DNA from: Gaiellasilicea sp963730405
GTDB lineage: Bacteria; Actinomycetota; Thermoleophilia; Gaiellales; Gaiellaceae
Assembly: GCA_963730405.1 (NCBI GenBank)
Contig: CAVSRW010000016.1
Coordinates: 40,108 to 104,107 of the forward strand
DNA: 64,000 bases
Reading direction: 5' to 3'
Shown: positions 15,000-22,878 of the stretch, piece after piece
How positions within the stretch are numbered: position 1 is the stretch's first letter
How the letters are laid out: every line of letters begins with the position of its first letter
Notes under the pieces: generated by a model
What the model was told of the DNA's origin: nothing
What the model saw: only the letters and a program-made list of their open reading frames with translations
Database searches by the model: none
Position numbers and translations under genes: made by a program

Positions 15000-16432
15000 C
15001 GCGGCAGGGGCAGCGTCGGAGCGTCGGGCACGTCGTCGCCGAGAGCGACGCCGCGGGGGATCTCGCCCCATTCGGGTCGGCGGCCGACGAGCACCAGCAG
15101 CATCGCCCAGATCCGCCACAGCATCGTCAGCGGCCGGTACCAGAACAGCTCGAGGAGGCTCCAGAGCCCGAGCAGGAGCAGATCGCGCGACCGGTAGCGC
15201 CTGAACCCCACCTCCTCGACGAGCAGCGCGCCGGCTGTCTGGATCTGGACGAGGAGGAGCGCGACGAACGCGAACGACGCACCCAGCCACCAACTCGTGC
15301 CTCCGACCAGGAGCAGGCCGATCACCAGGAGGTAGCCGAGGAGCTCGAGTGCGGGCGCGATCGCCTCGAAGAAGACCGCATACGGCATCGCGAGCGTGCC
15401 GGCCGCTCCGTAGCCGCGTCCCAGCATCGCCCGGTGCAGCCGGACATTGTCGAGCAGGCCGACATGCCAGCGGATCCGCTGCGTACGCAGCGACCGGAGC
15501 GTCGTGGGCGCCTCGGTCCAGCAGACGGCGTCCGGGGCAAACGCAACGCGGAGCTCGGGTCGGGCGTGCCTCAGGCGATGGTGGAGCCGCATCGTCAACT
15601 CCATGTCCTCTCCGAGCGTCTGCCCCGAGAGGCCGCCGCTCTCGAGCAGCAGGTCGCGCCGGAAGACCCCGAAGGCGCCACTGATGATCAGGAGCGCGTT
15701 CAGCCTGGCCCAGGCGATGCGTGCGCCCAGGAAGCTGCGCAGGTACTCGACCGTCTGTGTCGCTTCGATCCCGCCGACGCGGACACGCGGCTCGACGAGG
15801 CGCTTGTCGACGAAGCGGCCGCCGTTCGCGATCCGGACGATTCCTCCGCAGGCGACGACGCGGCTCGGGTCAGCGGTGAACGGGGCGACGGCGAGCGCGA
15901 TCGCATCGGGTTCGAGCAGCGTGTCCGCATCGGTCACGGCGATCAGGTCGAACCGGGCGATCGCGATCCCGGCGTTGATCGCATCCGACCGGCCCCCGTT
16001 CGCCTTGCTGAGGACGCGCAGCCTCGGGTCGCGCCTAGAGATCGACAGCCGTTGCAGCGGCGCCGTCTCCAGGCCGAGGCCGCCGCCGATCGGCAGCTCG
16101 ACCAGGTCGTACGCGGCCTCCAACGCTGCGACCGTCCCGTCGGTCGAGCCGTCGTCGACGACCACGACGCACAAACGCTCGTACGTGCCGGCGAGGATGC
16201 CGCGGACGCTCGCGACGATGACCCGCTCCTCGTTGTAGGCGGGAACGACGACGGTCACGGACGGCTGCAGGGGCGCCGGCGTCCACGCTCCGGCTGCCAC
16301 GCGGGCGCGGCGGTCTCGCGCCACCGCAGACGTTTCGGTGAGCGAGAGCGCGAGCAGTGCCAGCGTCGTCACGTTGTAGGCGACCACGTACAGAAAGACC
16401 ACGAACAGGACGAGCTCGAGCGCTGCGGTCAC
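14996..16432 (-). CDS. Membrane glycosyltransferase family 2 (poly-GlcNAc/hyaluronan synthase type)
   Basis: A 478-aa processive-type GT2 enzyme. An N-terminal membrane helix (ALELVLFVVFLYVVAYNVTT) precedes the cytoplasmic catalytic domain: VTVVVPAYNEERVI, nucleotide-binding DDGSTDGTVAALEAA, SKANGGRSDAINAGI, metal-binding VTDADTLLEPDA, acceptor/base region GEDMELTMRLHHRL and the processivity motif TQRIRWHVGLLDN. At least four hydrophobic segments follow (for example LLVIGLLLVGGTSWWLGASF). Likely exports or builds an extracellular polysaccharide at the membrane. It begins at the stop of the HEAT-repeat gene with a 4-bp overlap, so the two are made together. Confidence 0.9.
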   Translation of the reverse strand: MTAALELVLFVVFLYVVAYNVTTLALLALSLTETSAVARDRRARVAAGAWTPAPLQPSVTVVVPAYNEERVIVASVRGILAGTYERLCVVVVDDGSTDGTVAALEAAYDLVELPIGGGLGLETAPLQRLSISRRDPRLRVLSKANGGRSDAINAGIAIARFDLIAVTDADTLLEPDAIALAVAPFTADPSRVVACGGIVRIANGGRFVDKRLVEPRVRVGGIEATQTVEYLRSFLGARIAWARLNALLIISGAFGVFRRDLLLESGGLSGQTLGEDMELTMRLHHRLRHARPELRVAFAPDAVCWTEAPTTLRSLRTQRIRWHVGLLDNVRLHRAMLGRGYGAAGTLAMPYAVFFEAIAPALELLGYLLVIGLLLVGGTSWWLGASFAFVALLLVQIQTAGALLVEEVGFRRYRSRDLLLLGLWSLLELFWYRPLTMLWRIWAMLLVLVGRRPEWGEIPRGVALGDDVPDAPTLPLPR

Positions 16433-17499
16433 AGCGCTCCTATCTCCGCCAGGGTGCGGGCCGTCCGCACGGGCCAGACGTTCTCGCGCTCGAGCACCCT
16501 GGCGGCCGCCGCACCGGCCCGGGGCTGCCGGGCGAGCAGCACGAGCGCCTCGGCCGCCCGGAGCTCGACCTCGCGCTCACCGTCCCGCAGCGCACCGGCG
16601 GCGGCGGCGACCGCAGCCGGATCGTCGTAGGTCGCGAGCGCCCGGACCGCCGCACGTCTGACCGCAGGCTGGGCGTCGGTCACCGCCGCGATCAGCCCCG
16701 GGGGCGCCGGTCCTGCCCCCGACTGGGCGAGCGCGTCGGCCGCAGCCACCCGGACCGCATGCTCCCCGTCCCCGAGCGCGCGCTCGATCAGCGCCGACGA
16801 CGCCTTGTCGGTCGCTGCCAGCCCGAAGCAGGCGGTCGCACGAGTGCTCGGGTCCGGCGAGTCGATCGCCTCCGCGAAGACCGCGGCGGCAGCCGGACCG
16901 AACTCGACGAGCGCTGCGTAGACGATTCCCGGCCGGACGGCCGAACCGGTCAGGTAGAGCTGACTCAGGGAAGGCAGTGCGGCCGGGTCGCCGATCGCGC
17001 CGAGCGCCTCGACCGCCGCCTCGCGCACATGGTGATTCCGGTCGCGGAGGCGCTCTTCGAGGAGGGGCAGCGCTTCCGGCGCCCGCGCAGCGCCGAGGGC
17101 GGCGCAGGCGAACGACCGACGCCAGGCAGGACGCGCCCGCGCCGACTCGAGCGCGACCTCGATCACGCCGGCGTCCCGAAGCAGCTCGAGGATCTCGTCG
17201 TGCTGCCCGTCGGTCGTTTGTGTGAGGTGGTCGATCAGCAGGACGGCCGCAATCGGCCGGCTCAGCCGGTCGAGCTGCGTGACCGCCTCGCGCAGCCGCT
17301 GCCGCTCGGCCGGGGAGGCATCTGGCCGGATGGCGGCGACGATGGGCGCCAAGCGGTCTCGGACGCGCTTTGCGCGCGCCTCCTGCACCGCCAGGTGGAG
17401 CCGGCGCAAGAACACGAACACGACGACGGCGACGTTGAGGACGAGCAGAGCCGCCGCGGTCAGGGCCGCGAGCTCGCCGACGCCCGTCGGGCCGCTCAT
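16429..17499 (-). CDS. Membrane-anchored HEAT-repeat protein
   Basis: A 356-aa protein with one N-terminal transmembrane helix (LAALTAAALLVLNVAVVVFV, residues 9-31), a basic coiled region and then repeated two-helix HEAT/PBS-type units from about residue 115 to 350. Typical units are HHVREAAVEALGAIGDPAAL, HAVRVAAADALAQSG, PAVRRAAVRALATYDDPAAV and REVELRAAEALVLLA. Such repeats are scaffolds for protein contacts. The tight overlap with the GT2 gene suggests it recruits or controls that synthase at the membrane; this is inference from context. Confidence 0.85.
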   Translation of the reverse strand: MSGPTGVGELAALTAAALLVLNVAVVVFVFLRRLHLAVQEARAKRVRDRLAPIVAAIRPDASPAERQRLREAVTQLDRLSRPIAAVLLIDHLTQTTDGQHDEILELLRDAGVIEVALESARARPAWRRSFACAALGAARAPEALPLLEERLRDRNHHVREAAVEALGAIGDPAALPSLSQLYLTGSAVRPGIVYAALVEFGPAAAAVFAEAIDSPDPSTRATACFGLAATDKASSALIERALGDGEHAVRVAAADALAQSGAGPAPPGLIAAVTDAQPAVRRAAVRALATYDDPAAVAAAAGALRDGEREVELRAAEALVLLARQPRAGAAAARVLERENVWPVRTARTLAEIGAL

Positions 17500-17582
17500 G
17501 ATCCGGCGGTCGTACCGGTCATTTCACCTCGCTTGACGACGTTTCGACCCTAGGGCATCGCCGCAGCGGGCGTCCATTGGCT

Positions 17583-18587
17583 TCAGGCAGCGCCGGCGCG
17601 ACGGCCGACCTCCTCGCGCACGATCGGCGCCACCTTCGTCCCGAACAGCTCGATCGCGCGCATCGTCTGCTCGTGCGGCAGCGAGCCGACGGTGAACTGG
17701 ATCAGGAAGCGGTCGTGGCGGAAGAGCTCGTGCTGGTACAGGATCTTCGCCGCGACGTCCTCCGGGCTGCCGACGACGGTCGCGCCGCGCAGCGTGCGCC
17801 CCGCGTCGTAGTCCTGGCGCTGCAGCGGCCGCCAGCCGCGCTCGGCGCCGATCCGATCCATCATCGTCTTCAGCGGGACGAAGTAGTCCTCGGCTGCCTG
17901 CTCGGACGTCTCGCCGACGAACCCGTGCGAGTTGATGCTGAGCTCCGGCGGCGGGTCGTGGCCGTGCTCGATCGCCGCACGGCGGTGGATCTCGGCGAAC
18001 GGGACGAAGCGCTCCGGAAGGCCGCCGATGATCGCGAGCGCCATCGGCAGGCCGAGAGCGCCGGCACGGTACGCGGACTCGGGCGAGCCGCCCACCGCGA
18101 CCCACACCGGCAGCGGGTCCTGCACAGGTCGCGGGTAGACGCCGAGGACCTCTCGCCTGAGCTCGAGCAGGCGCAGCAGCTTCTCCTCGAAGAGTCGGTC
18201 GTAGTCGGCGAGGTCGTAGCCGAAGAGCGGGAACGACTCGATGAAGGAGCCGCGGCCGGCCATGATCTCGGCGCGGCCACCGGAGATCAGGTCGAGCGTG
18301 GCGAACTGCTGGAAGACCCGGATCGGATCGTCCGAGCTGAGCACGGTCACCGCGCTCGTGAGCCGGATGTTCTTCGTCAGCGGCGCGGCGGCAGCGAGCA
18401 CGATGGCGGGAGCCGAGACGACGAAGTCCGGCCGGTGGTGCTCGCCGACGCCGAAGACGTCGAGCCCGACCTCGTCGGCCAGCTTGATCTCGTCCAGCAG
18501 GTTGCGCAGCCGCTCCGCCTGGCTGATCATCGCGCCGCTGCCAGGGTCCGGGGTCAGCTCGGCGAAGGTATAGACACCGAGCTCCAC
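17583..18587 (-). CDS. LLM class flavin-dependent oxidoreductase (luciferase-like monooxygenase)
   Basis: A 334-aa luciferase-family TIM barrel using reduced flavin or F420. Features are ELGVYTFAELTPDPGSGA at the start, DVFGVGEHHRPDFVVSAPAI, RLTSAVTVLSSDDPIRVFQQ, GRAEIMAGRGSF and PVWVAVGGSPES. The GTG at 18587 gives the family's normal N-terminus; an in-frame GTG at 18611 would add eight residues and has a slightly better GGGGCGGG upstream. Substrate is unknown. It is divergent from the HesB-like gene. Confidence 0.9.
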   Translation of the reverse strand: MELGVYTFAELTPDPGSGAMISQAERLRNLLDEIKLADEVGLDVFGVGEHHRPDFVVSAPAIVLAAAAPLTKNIRLTSAVTVLSSDDPIRVFQQFATLDLISGGRAEIMAGRGSFIESFPLFGYDLADYDRLFEEKLLRLLELRREVLGVYPRPVQDPLPVWVAVGGSPESAYRAGALGLPMALAIIGGLPERFVPFAEIHRRAAIEHGHDPPPELSINSHGFVGETSEQAAEDYFVPLKTMMDRIGAERGWRPLQRQDYDAGRTLRGATVVGSPEDVAAKILYQHELFRHDRFLIQFTVGSLPHEQTMRAIELFGTKVAPIVREEVGRRAGAA

Positions 18588-18659
18588 GACGCCGATGGTT
18601 GCAGTTTTCACCCCGCCCCGATCGGGCACGCGTGGCGCACTCGACCGAAGGAGGCGACG

Positions 18660-18971
18660 ATGCTGACACTGACGGAATCGGCGAAGGAGATGGTCCGGGA
18701 CATGGTCTCGGCCGAGGACGCTCCCGAGGGCAGCGGGCTGCGAATCGCCGCCGCGCAGGACGAGGGTGGCGGGCCGGCGCTCTCGCTCGAGCTCGCGACC
18801 GAGCCCGCCGAGGGCGACCAGGTCCTCGACGACGACGGCACGCGGGTCTTCCTCGAGCCCGAAGCCGCCTCGCTGCTCGACGACAAGATCCTCGACGCCG
18901 AGCCCCATGGCGACCACTACCACTTCAGGCTCGACGACCAGAGCGGCGCCCAGGACGACGGCGCGGCCTGA
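18660..18971 (+). CDS. HesB/IscA-like protein without the cluster cysteines
   Basis: A 103-aa protein starting at ATG 18660 behind GAAGGAGG. The N-terminus LTLTESAKEMVRDMV and the strand pattern LRIAAAQDEGGGPALSLELA, then VFLEPEAASLLDDKILDAE follow the A-type Fe-S carrier fold (HesB/IscA). However, the protein has no cysteine at all, so it cannot hold a cluster the usual way. The C-terminus is acidic and rich in Asp. Its role is unknown; it could be a structural relative recruited for another purpose. Confidence 0.75.
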   Translation: MLTLTESAKEMVRDMVSAEDAPEGSGLRIAAAQDEGGGPALSLELATEPAEGDQVLDDDGTRVFLEPEAASLLDDKILDAEPHGDHYHFRLDDQSGAQDDGAA

Positions 18972-18977
18972 GCCGCG

Positions 18978-19772
18978 CTAGTTGATCAGCTTGCGCGTCA
19001 TCGCATAGATCGCGAGCCGCCACATCAGGACGCCGAAGAGCAGGAGCGCGCCGACACTCGCAACGTCGGCCCAGCCCTCCCAACCGAAGACGGCGTGCCG
19101 GACGAGCTCGACGGAGTGATGCAGTGGGTTCAGCTTCGCGAGCGTCTGGACCCACTCCGGCAGCCCGTCGAGCGGGAAGAACGTCCCGGCGACGAGGAAG
19201 AGCGGCGTCAGGACCGCGCTGACGATGTAGCTGAAGTTGTCGATCGACTTCGCGAAGCCGGCGGTCATGATCCCGAAGCAGGCCCAGCCGTAGCCCGAGA
19301 TGAAGCAGATGAAGGGCACGGCGAGCATCCCCCACGCCGGGTCGAGCCCGAAGAACATCGCCACGATCATCGGCACGCAGCCGTAGACGCCGGCCCGCGC
19401 CGCCATCCAGAGCGCCTCGGCGGTCACGAGCTCCTCGGTGTCGACGGGGGCGGCGAGGATCGCGTCGTACGTGCGCTGGAACGCGTACTTGACGTACGTC
19501 CCGAACATCGCCGGGAAGGCGCTCGAGAAGAGCACCGCCGTCGCGACGGTGCCCGTGCCGACGAACTCGACGTAGTCGTAGCCGCCGACCGTGCTGACGA
19601 GCGAGCCGAAGCCGAAGCCGAACGCGAGCAGGTAGAGCGTCGGCTCGACCGTCGAGGAGAACGCGCTCGCGCGCCAGTACGACGAGTAGTTGACGAGCTC
19701 GCGGACGAGCACGCCCGTCAGCGCCGAGCGCTCGAGCCGCCCGAGGCGGCGACGCGGGGCCGCGGTCGCCAT
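18978..19772 (-). CDS. ABC-2 type transporter permease
   Basis: A 264-aa integral membrane subunit with about six hydrophobic segments (such as LVREL..YWRASAFSSTVEPT, VATAVLFSSAFPAMFG, AVLTPLFLVAGTFFPLDGLP). The LNPLHHSVELVRHAVFG segment is typical of NodJ/DrrB-like drug or polysaccharide exporters. ATG 19772 overlaps the stop of the ATPase gene (ATGA), so the two subunits are coupled. It ends six bases from the convergent HesB-like gene. Confidence 0.9.
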   Translation of the reverse strand: MATAAPRRRLGRLERSALTGVLVRELVNYSSYWRASAFSSTVEPTLYLLAFGFGFGSLVSTVGGYDYVEFVGTGTVATAVLFSSAFPAMFGTYVKYAFQRTYDAILAAPVDTEELVTAEALWMAARAGVYGCVPMIVAMFFGLDPAWGMLAVPFICFISGYGWACFGIMTAGFAKSIDNFSYIVSAVLTPLFLVAGTFFPLDGLPEWVQTLAKLNPLHHSVELVRHAVFGWEGWADVASVGALLLFGVLMWRLAIYAMTRKLIN

Positions 19773-20668
19773 CAGCCGATCTCCTCGCCGGTCAGGAGGA
19801 CGAAGACGTCCTCGAGGTTCGCCGGCCGGCGCTCGCCGTCGGCCTCGAAGCCGTTGCCGGACGTGTAGCCGAGGATCGAGATGCTCGTCCCGGTCCGGCG
19901 CGTCCGCAGGCCGGCCGCGCCGGCGTCGGCCTCGACCTCGGCGAGCCGAGCCGGCGGCCCGTAGACCTCGAGCACTTCGCGACCGGCATGCTCGACGACG
20001 AGCTCGGCGGGCGGCCCGGATGCGACCGCCTTGCCGTGCGACATGATCATCACGGTGTCGGCGAGCCGCTGCGCCTCCTCGATGTAGTGCGTCGACATCA
20101 GGATCGTCGTCCCCTCGCTCCTGAGCGCGTCGATCAGCGCCCACAGCTCCTGGCGCACCTGCGGGTCGAGCCCGACGGTCGGCTCGTCGAGGAGGATGAG
20201 CCGCGGCCGGTGCACGAGCGCCCGCGCGATCAGCAGCCGCCGGCGCATCCCGCCCGAGAGCTTGTCGACGCGATCGTCTCGCCGGTCGACGAGCCTCGCC
20301 ATCTCGAGCGCCCGCTCGATCGCCGCCGGCCGCTCGGCCCGCGGGATGCGGTAGAGGTGCGAGAACACGAGCAGGTTCTGCTGGACGGTGAGGGTGACGT
20401 CGAGGTTGTCGAGCTGCGGCGCGAGCCCGAGCTCGGCGCGGGCCTGCTTCGACTCCTCCGGGAGGCGAAAGCCGAGCACCTCGAGCTCGCCGCCGTCCGG
20501 GATCGCCTGCGCGGTCAGGAGCCGCATCGTCGTCGACTTGCCGGCGCCGTTCGGGCCCAGCAATCCGACGCAGGTGCCCTCGGGCACGTCGAGATCGAGG
20601 CCGTCGACGGCCGTGATCTCGCCGTACCGCTTCACGGCGCCCCGCAGCTTGATCGCCAGCCCGCTCAC
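19772..20668 (-). CDS. ABC transporter ATP-binding protein (DrrA/daunorubicin-resistance type)
   Basis: A 298-aa ATPase. Walker A is GLLGPNGAGKSTTMRLLTA, Q-loop LGLAPQLDNLDVTLTVQQNL, signature KLSGGMRRRLLIARALVHRP, Walker B RLILLDEPTVGLDP and the switch His in MSTHYIEEAQRLAD. A C-terminal extension of about 70 residues ending NLEDVFVLLTGEEIG is typical of the DrrA group. The start is taken at GTG 20668, two bases after the VOC stop; the upstream open frame lies within the VOC gene. Functions with the permease in efflux. Confidence 0.94.
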   Translation of the reverse strand: MSGLAIKLRGAVKRYGEITAVDGLDLDVPEGTCVGLLGPNGAGKSTTMRLLTAQAIPDGGELEVLGFRLPEESKQARAELGLAPQLDNLDVTLTVQQNLLVFSHLYRIPRAERPAAIERALEMARLVDRRDDRVDKLSGGMRRRLLIARALVHRPRLILLDEPTVGLDPQVRQELWALIDALRSEGTTILMSTHYIEEAQRLADTVMIMSHGKAVASGPPAELVVEHAGREVLEVYGPPARLAEVEADAGAAGLRTRRTGTSISILGYTSGNGFEADGERRPANLEDVFVLLTGEEIG

Positions 20669-20670
20669 GT

Positions 20671-21051
20671 CTACGGGCCGGCGAGCACCGCGAGCGTGTT
20701 GCCGGCGGGATCCTTGAACCACGCGATCGCCGGGCCGCCGTCGGGATCGCGCATGATCCCCTTCTCGTCGGTCGCGATGTCCCCCTCGTACTGCTCGAAC
20801 GTGATGCCCGTTTCCGTGAGGCGGTCGACGGCGGCATCGATGTCGTCGACGAGGAAGTTCAGCACCGTGTGCGTCGCGGGCACATGATCGTCCTTCGGAT
20901 AGACGACGACCTCGCCGCCGCCGCCGAGATGAAGCGCGAGACCGCCCATCTGCTCCTCGACCTCGAGGCCGAGCGTGTCGCTGTAGAACCGCTTCGCGGC
21001 CGGGATGTCGTCGGCGGAGAAGCTGGAGAAGGTGCGGTTGTCCTTGAGCAC
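20671..21051 (-). CDS. VOC family protein (glyoxalase-like)
   Basis: A 126-aa single VOC module: FSSFSADDIPAAKRFYSDTL, GLALHLGGGGEVVVYPKDDH, NFLVDDIDAAVDRLTETGI and AIAWFKDPAGNTLAVL. It resembles bleomycin-resistance or glyoxalase proteins. Placed between an MFS efflux gene (22 bp upstream) and an ABC exporter pair (2 bp downstream), it may bind or modify the exported compound. Confidence 0.87.
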   Translation of the reverse strand: MLKDNRTFSSFSADDIPAAKRFYSDTLGLEVEEQMGGLALHLGGGGEVVVYPKDDHVPATHTVLNFLVDDIDAAVDRLTETGITFEQYEGDIATDEKGIMRDPDGGPAIAWFKDPAGNTLAVLAGP

Positions 21052-21073
21052 GTGGAGCTCCTTTCGCGTTGGG

Positions 21074-22501
21074 TCAGGCGGCGTGGAGCGCTTCCTCGGC
21101 GCCGTGTGCCGGCGCCCGGACGTCGCGCATGAACACGGCCGCGACGACGCCCGCGGCGACGGCGAAGAGCGTGCCGACCATGAACGCCGTGTGGTAGCCG
21201 TCGGTGAGGGCTTCGAGCGAGGTGTCGTCGCCCGTGACCGCGGCCGCGACGCTCGCCAGCACGGCGAGGCCGAGCGCGCCGCCCATCATGAAGGACGTGT
21301 TGACCACGCCGGACGCCAGACCGGCCTCCTCCGGCTTGACGTCGCTCATCGCGGCCAGCAGCAGCGGGTTCATCGCCATCCCGATCCCGATCCCGAGGAT
21401 GACCATGCCGGGGAGCACGTCTGCCGTGAAGCTCGCACCGACCGGGGCGCGCGCGAAGAGCGCGAGTCCGAGCGCGACGAACCCCATCCCGACCACGAGC
21501 GGCAGCCGCGTCCCGTAGCGCATCACGAGCTTGGCCGAGAGGCCGATCGAGAAGGCACCCATGATCAGGTTGGCCGGCAGGAACGCGAGGCCGACCTCGA
21601 GCGGGCTGTAGCCGAGCACGAGCTGCAGGTAGAGCGCCGAGAGGAAGAACATCGCGAACATCGCCGCCGACCAGAGGATCCCGACGATGTTCGAGGTGGC
21701 GACGCTGCGGAGCTTGAGGATCCCGAGCGGCATCAGCGGCGCCTGGACGCGCGACTCGAGCACGAAGAACGCGGCGATCCCCACCGCCGCCATGGCCAGC
21801 AGCCCGAGCGTCTGCACCGAGGTCCAGCCCTGCTCGTTGCCGTTGACGATCGCGTAGACGGCGAGCATCAGCGAGCCGGTGACGAGGACTGCGCCGGTGA
21901 CGTCGAGCCTGCCCTGCGCAGCCAGCGCGCTCCCGCCCGGGAGCAGCAGCAGGCAGGCGGCGATCACGCCGATCCCGATCGGGATGTTGACGAGGAAGAT
22001 CCAGTGCCAGTTCAGCAGGTCGGTGAGGACACCGCCCGCGAGGACCCCGATCGAGCCGCCGCCGGCGGCGACGAAGCCGATCACGCCCATCGCCTTCGCC
22101 CGCTCGCCCGGCTCGGTGAACAGGGTCATGATCAGCGAGAGCGCGACCGCGGCGACGACGGCGCCGCCGATCCCCTGGATCGCCCGGGCACCGACGAGCA
22201 TCTCCTGCGAGGTCGCGAGCCCGCACGCCAGCGAGGCGAGCGTGAAGAGGCCGACGCCCAGCACGAACATCCGCCGGTGGCCGTAGAGGTCTCCGAGTCG
22301 GCCGGCGAGGAGCATGAAGCCGCCGAAGGTGAGCGTGTACGCGTTCAGCACCCAGGCCAGCGACGACTCCGAGAAGCCGAGATCCTCGCGGATCGACGGC
22401 AGGGCGACGTTCACGATCGAGACGTCGAGCACGATCAGCAGGTCGCCGAGGCACAGCACGATCAGTGCGAGCCACTTCTTGCGGGTGTCGTCGATGGTCA
22501 T
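21074..22501 (-). CDS. MFS drug transporter, DHA2 (14-TM EmrB/QacA) family
   Basis: A 475-aa proton-coupled exporter with about 14 membrane segments. Motif D1 is LDVSIVNVALPSIREDLGFS, motif A GRLGDLYGHRRMFVLG, and motif C lies in GGGSIGVLAGGVLTDLLNWH. It starts at ATG 22501 with AAGGAGGACC upstream. It heads a four-gene minus-strand operon with the VOC protein and ABC exporter, probably for toxin or antibiotic resistance. Confidence 0.93.
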   Translation of the reverse strand: MTIDDTRKKWLALIVLCLGDLLIVLDVSIVNVALPSIREDLGFSESSLAWVLNAYTLTFGGFMLLAGRLGDLYGHRRMFVLGVGLFTLASLACGLATSQEMLVGARAIQGIGGAVVAAVALSLIMTLFTEPGERAKAMGVIGFVAAGGGSIGVLAGGVLTDLLNWHWIFLVNIPIGIGVIAACLLLLPGGSALAAQGRLDVTGAVLVTGSLMLAVYAIVNGNEQGWTSVQTLGLLAMAAVGIAAFFVLESRVQAPLMPLGILKLRSVATSNIVGILWSAAMFAMFFLSALYLQLVLGYSPLEVGLAFLPANLIMGAFSIGLSAKLVMRYGTRLPLVVGMGFVALGLALFARAPVGASFTADVLPGMVILGIGIGMAMNPLLLAAMSDVKPEEAGLASGVVNTSFMMGGALGLAVLASVAAAVTGDDTSLEALTDGYHTAFMVGTLFAVAAGVVAAVFMRDVRAPAHGAEEALHAA

Positions 22502-22553
22502 CCGGTCCTCCTTCTCACGATTGCGTTCTACCGTTTCGACCGTGGGTCACCGC

Positions 22554-22585
22554 GAAACTCATCGGTCGCCGCGCCGATGAGTTTC
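22554..22585. promoter_or_regulatory. 12-bp inverted repeat between divergent MFS and STAS genes
   Basis: GAAACTCATCGG / CCGATGAGTTTC with an eight-base spacer TCGCCGCG. It is centred in the 109-bp divergent region and could be an operator for the efflux operon or an RNA hairpin. Confidence 0.45.
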
Positions 22586-22610
22586 CGGGCCGAAAGTTGT
22601 CCTAATTCCC

Positions 22611-22877
22611 GTGGACTTCACGATCTGGGGCCCGATTGCCCGGGACGACCTGCCCGGGCTGTGCGACCGCGTCTGCGCGCTCCTGAGCGCGAACGGCAGC
22701 GGCGACGTCCGCTGCGACGTCGCCGGCGTCGAGGCGGACGCCGTGACGGTCGACGCCCTGGCGCGCCTCCAGCTGGCCGCGCGGCGTCAAGGGTGCCGGA
22801 TCCACCTCCGCAACGCCTCGAGCGACCTGGTCGAGCTCGTCGCGTTCATGGGCCTCCGCGACGTGTTGCCGAGCTGA
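22611..22877 (+). CDS. STAS-domain protein (anti-anti-sigma-like)
   Basis: An 88-aa protein starting at GTG 22611. Pattern CDVAGVEADAVTVDALARLQ, then RQGCRIHLRNASSDLVELV and FMGLRDVLP follows the STAS fold (SpoIIAA-like), with a helix-strand end where partner binding normally occurs. The usual phospho-serine of the SpoIIAA DSSG loop is replaced (DAVTVDA), so regulation by phosphorylation is uncertain. It is convergent, one base apart, with an ECF sigma factor gene. Confidence 0.75.
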   Translation: MDFTIWGPIARDDLPGLCDRVCALLSANGSGDVRCDVAGVEADAVTVDALARLQLAARRQGCRIHLRNASSDLVELVAFMGLRDVLPS

Positions 22878-22878
22878 G

